A stretch of DNA of 13,909 bases from Bacillota bacterium. GTDB taxonomy: Bacteria; Bacillota; Clostridia; Peptostreptococcales; Anaerovoracaceae. The first letter of the stretch is position 1. Each line of letters opens with the position of its first letter. Shown piece after piece: positions 12,736-13,909 of the stretch. The notes below the pieces were generated by a model. The model was not told the origin of the DNA, ran no database searches, and was given only the letters and a program-made list of their open reading frames with translations. The DNA lies in contig JAFYFK010000076.1 of assembly GCA_017543805.1 (NCBI GenBank), positions 1 through 13,909 of the forward strand, in the 5' to 3' direction. The translations under genes and the position numbers were made by a program.

Positions 12736-13264
12736 GGCAAAGAGCATACTTATAATAGCGCTGGTGATCACCAATCTCCTGATCGCGTCGATGTATTTCG
12801 GCCAGCTTCGGGACGACCGGCTGCAGAGCGAGTCCGCCGCGCGCAGCGCTGCGGAGTATGTCAGCAGCCGGGGCGTGACCCTTGACTGCGCGATCCCCAC
12901 TAAGGAGATAAAGCTCCCTGTTCTTTTTGTCAGCTTTTCCGACGACGCAAAAAGCACGGATCTCAGGTATAAGAATTATCCCGTCGAGATCAGCGGCGAA
13001 GGCTACGGAGTGCCTGTTTCCTACAGCACCGGCGAAGCCGTTGGGCGCGTCGGCTCGGCGTCATCCGCGCTCGTGAGCTTTGTTTCCGGACTCGACAGCG
13101 TGTCATTTGTCCCGCCGGAAGGCCTCATAATAAGGGATATTTCGCTCGTCTTCTGGATCAACAGAAGCGAATTCTCCTCCTCCGTTGAGGAAGATACCGC
13201 CATCCCCGCCTGGAAATTCACCACTTCCTACGGCGTCTTTTACATCAACGCTTTTTCAGATTGA
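12722..13264 (+). CDS. yycI: YycI-like regulator of the WalK sensor kinase
   Basis: The start MDWSKAKSILIIALVITNLLI is the characteristic N-terminus of YycI (M-D-W-S-K then a transmembrane helix, residues 8-26). The exported remainder ends IPAWKFTTSYGVFYINAF, matching the YycI C-terminal beta strand pattern. At 180 residues it is clearly shorter than B. subtilis YycI (about 280), so part of the extracellular domain is absent. The ATG at 12722 lies inside yycH and follows GGGGGA (12714-12719); an in-frame ATG at 12683 would add 13 residues and lacks the family N-terminus. It should form a complex with YycH at the membrane and tune WalK. Confidence 0.85.
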   Translation: MDWSKAKSILIIALVITNLLIASMYFGQLRDDRLQSESAARSAAEYVSSRGVTLDCAIPTKEIKLPVLFVSFSDDAKSTDLRYKNYPVEISGEGYGVPVSYSTGEAVGRVGSASSALVSFVSGLDSVSFVPPEGLIIRDISLVFWINRSEFSSSVEEDTAIPAWKFTTSYGVFYINAFSD

Positions 13265-13278
13265 TTTTTGGCATAATG

Positions 13279-13360
13279 ACGGGTGACGCGAGGAGAGGCA
13301 TCCCCAGCGCGAGGAGCGCCTGCACCGCAGCGCATGGGGAAACCGAGCGGCAGGACCCGT
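13279..13360 (+). ncRNA. Candidate structured RNA element between yycI and walJ
   Basis: The 196-nt gap 13265-13460 has no gene but a GC-rich 80-nt block in AT-rich surroundings. ACGGGT (13279-13284) can pair with ACCCGT (13355-13360). Within it, TCCCCA-GCGC (13301-13310) pairs with GCGC-A-TGGGGA (13330-13340), a 10-bp helix with a single bulged A. CGCGAGGAG occurs twice (13287-13295 and 13308-13316). It does not match any riboswitch, SRP or 6S core that I can recall. It could be a leader element of walJ or an independent RNA; either strand is possible. Confidence 0.3.
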
Positions 13361-13364
13361 ACAT

Positions 13365-13405
13365 AAACGTTTATATCAAAAACACAAATCCCGAAACGTT
13401 GATAT
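13365..13405. repeat. 12-bp near-identical direct repeat upstream of walJ
   Basis: AAACGTTTATAT (13365-13376) and AAACGTTGATAT (13394-13405) agree at 11 of 12 positions and start 29 nt apart. Each contains the palindrome AACGTT. They lie 56-96 nt before the walJ ATG and could be regulator half-sites. No convincing -35/-10 pair is visible, although TAGAAT (13435-13440) could serve as a -10. Confidence 0.35.
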
Positions 13406-13460
13406 TTTCAACACACTTTCTTCACACTGCTATGTAGAATTAATATCTGAGGAGTGAACA

Positions 13461-13909
13461 ATGAACCTCGAAATATGCTCCCTCGCAAGCGGGAGCAGCG
13501 GTAACTGCTATTTAATACGTTCAGAAAACACGGCGGTCCTTGTGGACGCGGGCATAAGCTGCAGACAGATATGCCTGGGCCTTTAGGATCTGGGGCTAGG
13601 CCCCGCGGACCTGGCCGGGGTGCTCATAACACACGAGCACAGCGACCATGTAAAAGGTCTGAAGGTGCTTGCCGAAAGGCACGGCGTTCCGGTCTTCATC
13701 AACGAAGCGACGCTCAGAGCGACGGACGCCGATCCGGCAAAGATACGCCTCCGCCTGTTCCGTTCCGGAGATTCCTTCCGGGCGGGAGACCTGGACGTAA
13801 AGAGCTATCCGGTGTCTCACGACGCGGCCGATCCGGTGGCGTTCAGCTTCGAAAAGGACGGCGCAAAGATATCGATAGTCACGGATACCGGCGTGGTCAC
13901 AGGGCACGC
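13461..13909 (+). CDS. walJ: WalJ/YycJ metallo-beta-lactamase-fold hydrolase, interrupted by an in-frame TAG and partial at the window edge
   Basis: The frame starts at ATG 13461, 6 nt after GAGGAG, and reads ICSLASGSSGNCYLI, then VLVDAGIS, the opening of YycJ/WalJ proteins. Codon 42 is TAG (13584-13586). After it the same frame continues as VLITHEHSDHVKGL with the metal motif H58-x-H60-x-D62-H63, then PVSHDAADPVAF (third histidine) and VTDTG, all in register with the family up to the last base. WalJ enzymes are cytoplasmic MBL-fold phosphoesterases/nucleases encoded with walRK-yycHI and linked to coordination of wall synthesis and replication. The amber codon replaces a residue in a variable helix just before the LGL turn. 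It may be a nonsense mutation, a sequencing error or a decoded TAG. An internal GTG at 13620 could not rescue the N-terminal strands. The 3' end lies beyond the window. Confidence 0.88.

Noticed and set aside
12163..12957. 264-codon open frame on the minus strand over yycH and yycI
   Set aside because: Antisense to two overlapping genes whose frames show family features; its translation shows none.
13265..13460. Known riboswitch, SRP RNA or 6S RNA in the yycI-walJ gap
   Set aside because: I compared it from memory with c-di-AMP (ydaO), cobalamin, FMN, TPP, ZTP, glycine and c-di-GMP cores and with the SRP core; only isolated short strings such as GGGGAAACC coincide, without the flanking conserved elements.
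13596..13907. 103-codon minus-strand frame over walJ
   Set aside because: Antisense to a frame with an intact HxHxDH metal motif; it has no features of its own.
1..13909. Replication origin (DnaA-box cluster), CRISPR array, insertion sequence, tRNA or rRNA
   Set aside because: Looked for because ParABS and yyc genes are often origin-proximal. No cluster of TTATNCACA boxes, no regularly spaced repeats, no transposase-like frame with terminal repeats and no tRNA or rRNA signature was seen.

Overview
The window looks like a chromosomal segment of a moderately GC-rich Bacillota bacterium, most likely an uncultured-type Clostridia. The evidence is strong AGGAGG-type ribosome binding sites, the Bacillus-type parS palindrome TGTTTCACGTGAAACA, a ParA/ParB pair of the Soj/Spo0J class, and a YycH-YycI-WalJ module, which belongs to the WalRK cell-wall regulatory system found only in Bacillota. 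Family or species cannot be assigned from sequence reading alone. ParABS and yycHI/walJ are both often close to the replication origin, so an origin-proximal location is plausible, but no DnaA-box cluster was seen.

Layout. (1) 1-2896, plus strand: the tail of an unidentified gene, then an apparent operon of an HD-domain phosphohydrolase, a flavodoxin-fold NAD(P)H oxidoreductase, a Nudix hydrolase and a tandem GNAT acetyltransferase. Two perfect parS sites lie in the short gaps of this operon and a third lies between it and parA. (2) 3078-6340: parA and parB (overlapping by 8 nt), then glpK starting 1 nt after parB, ending at a clear intrinsic terminator. (3) 6502-6717: a small DUF6514-like protein, followed by a probably bidirectional terminator. 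(4) 6800-8056, minus strand: a fusion of RNase HI and a HAD phosphatase whose promoter sits so close to the ATG that the mRNA should be almost leaderless. (5) 8199-10532, plus strand: a GarR-like beta-hydroxyacid dehydrogenase and a DUF1537 four-carbon acid sugar kinase, with a divergent promoter region and an imperfect palindrome upstream. (6) 10569-13909: a perfect WalR box (TGTAAC-N5-TGTAAC), then an unknown secreted protein, YycH, YycI, a GC-rich potentially structured intergenic segment, and a WalJ (YycJ) metallo-hydrolase interrupted by an in-frame TAG and cut by the window edge.

How it fits together. Region 2 plus the three parS sites is a compact chromosome-segregation locus. Region 5 is a two-gene sugar-acid catabolic operon (oxidise or reduce, then phosphorylate) lacking its aldolase or decarboxylase here. 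Region 6 is the accessory arm of the WalRK two-component system without walR and walK; a WalR-type box in front of it suggests that WalR controls its own membrane regulators, with the uncharacterised secreted protein as a new member of that unit. No mobile elements, CRISPR arrays, tRNA or rRNA genes were seen.
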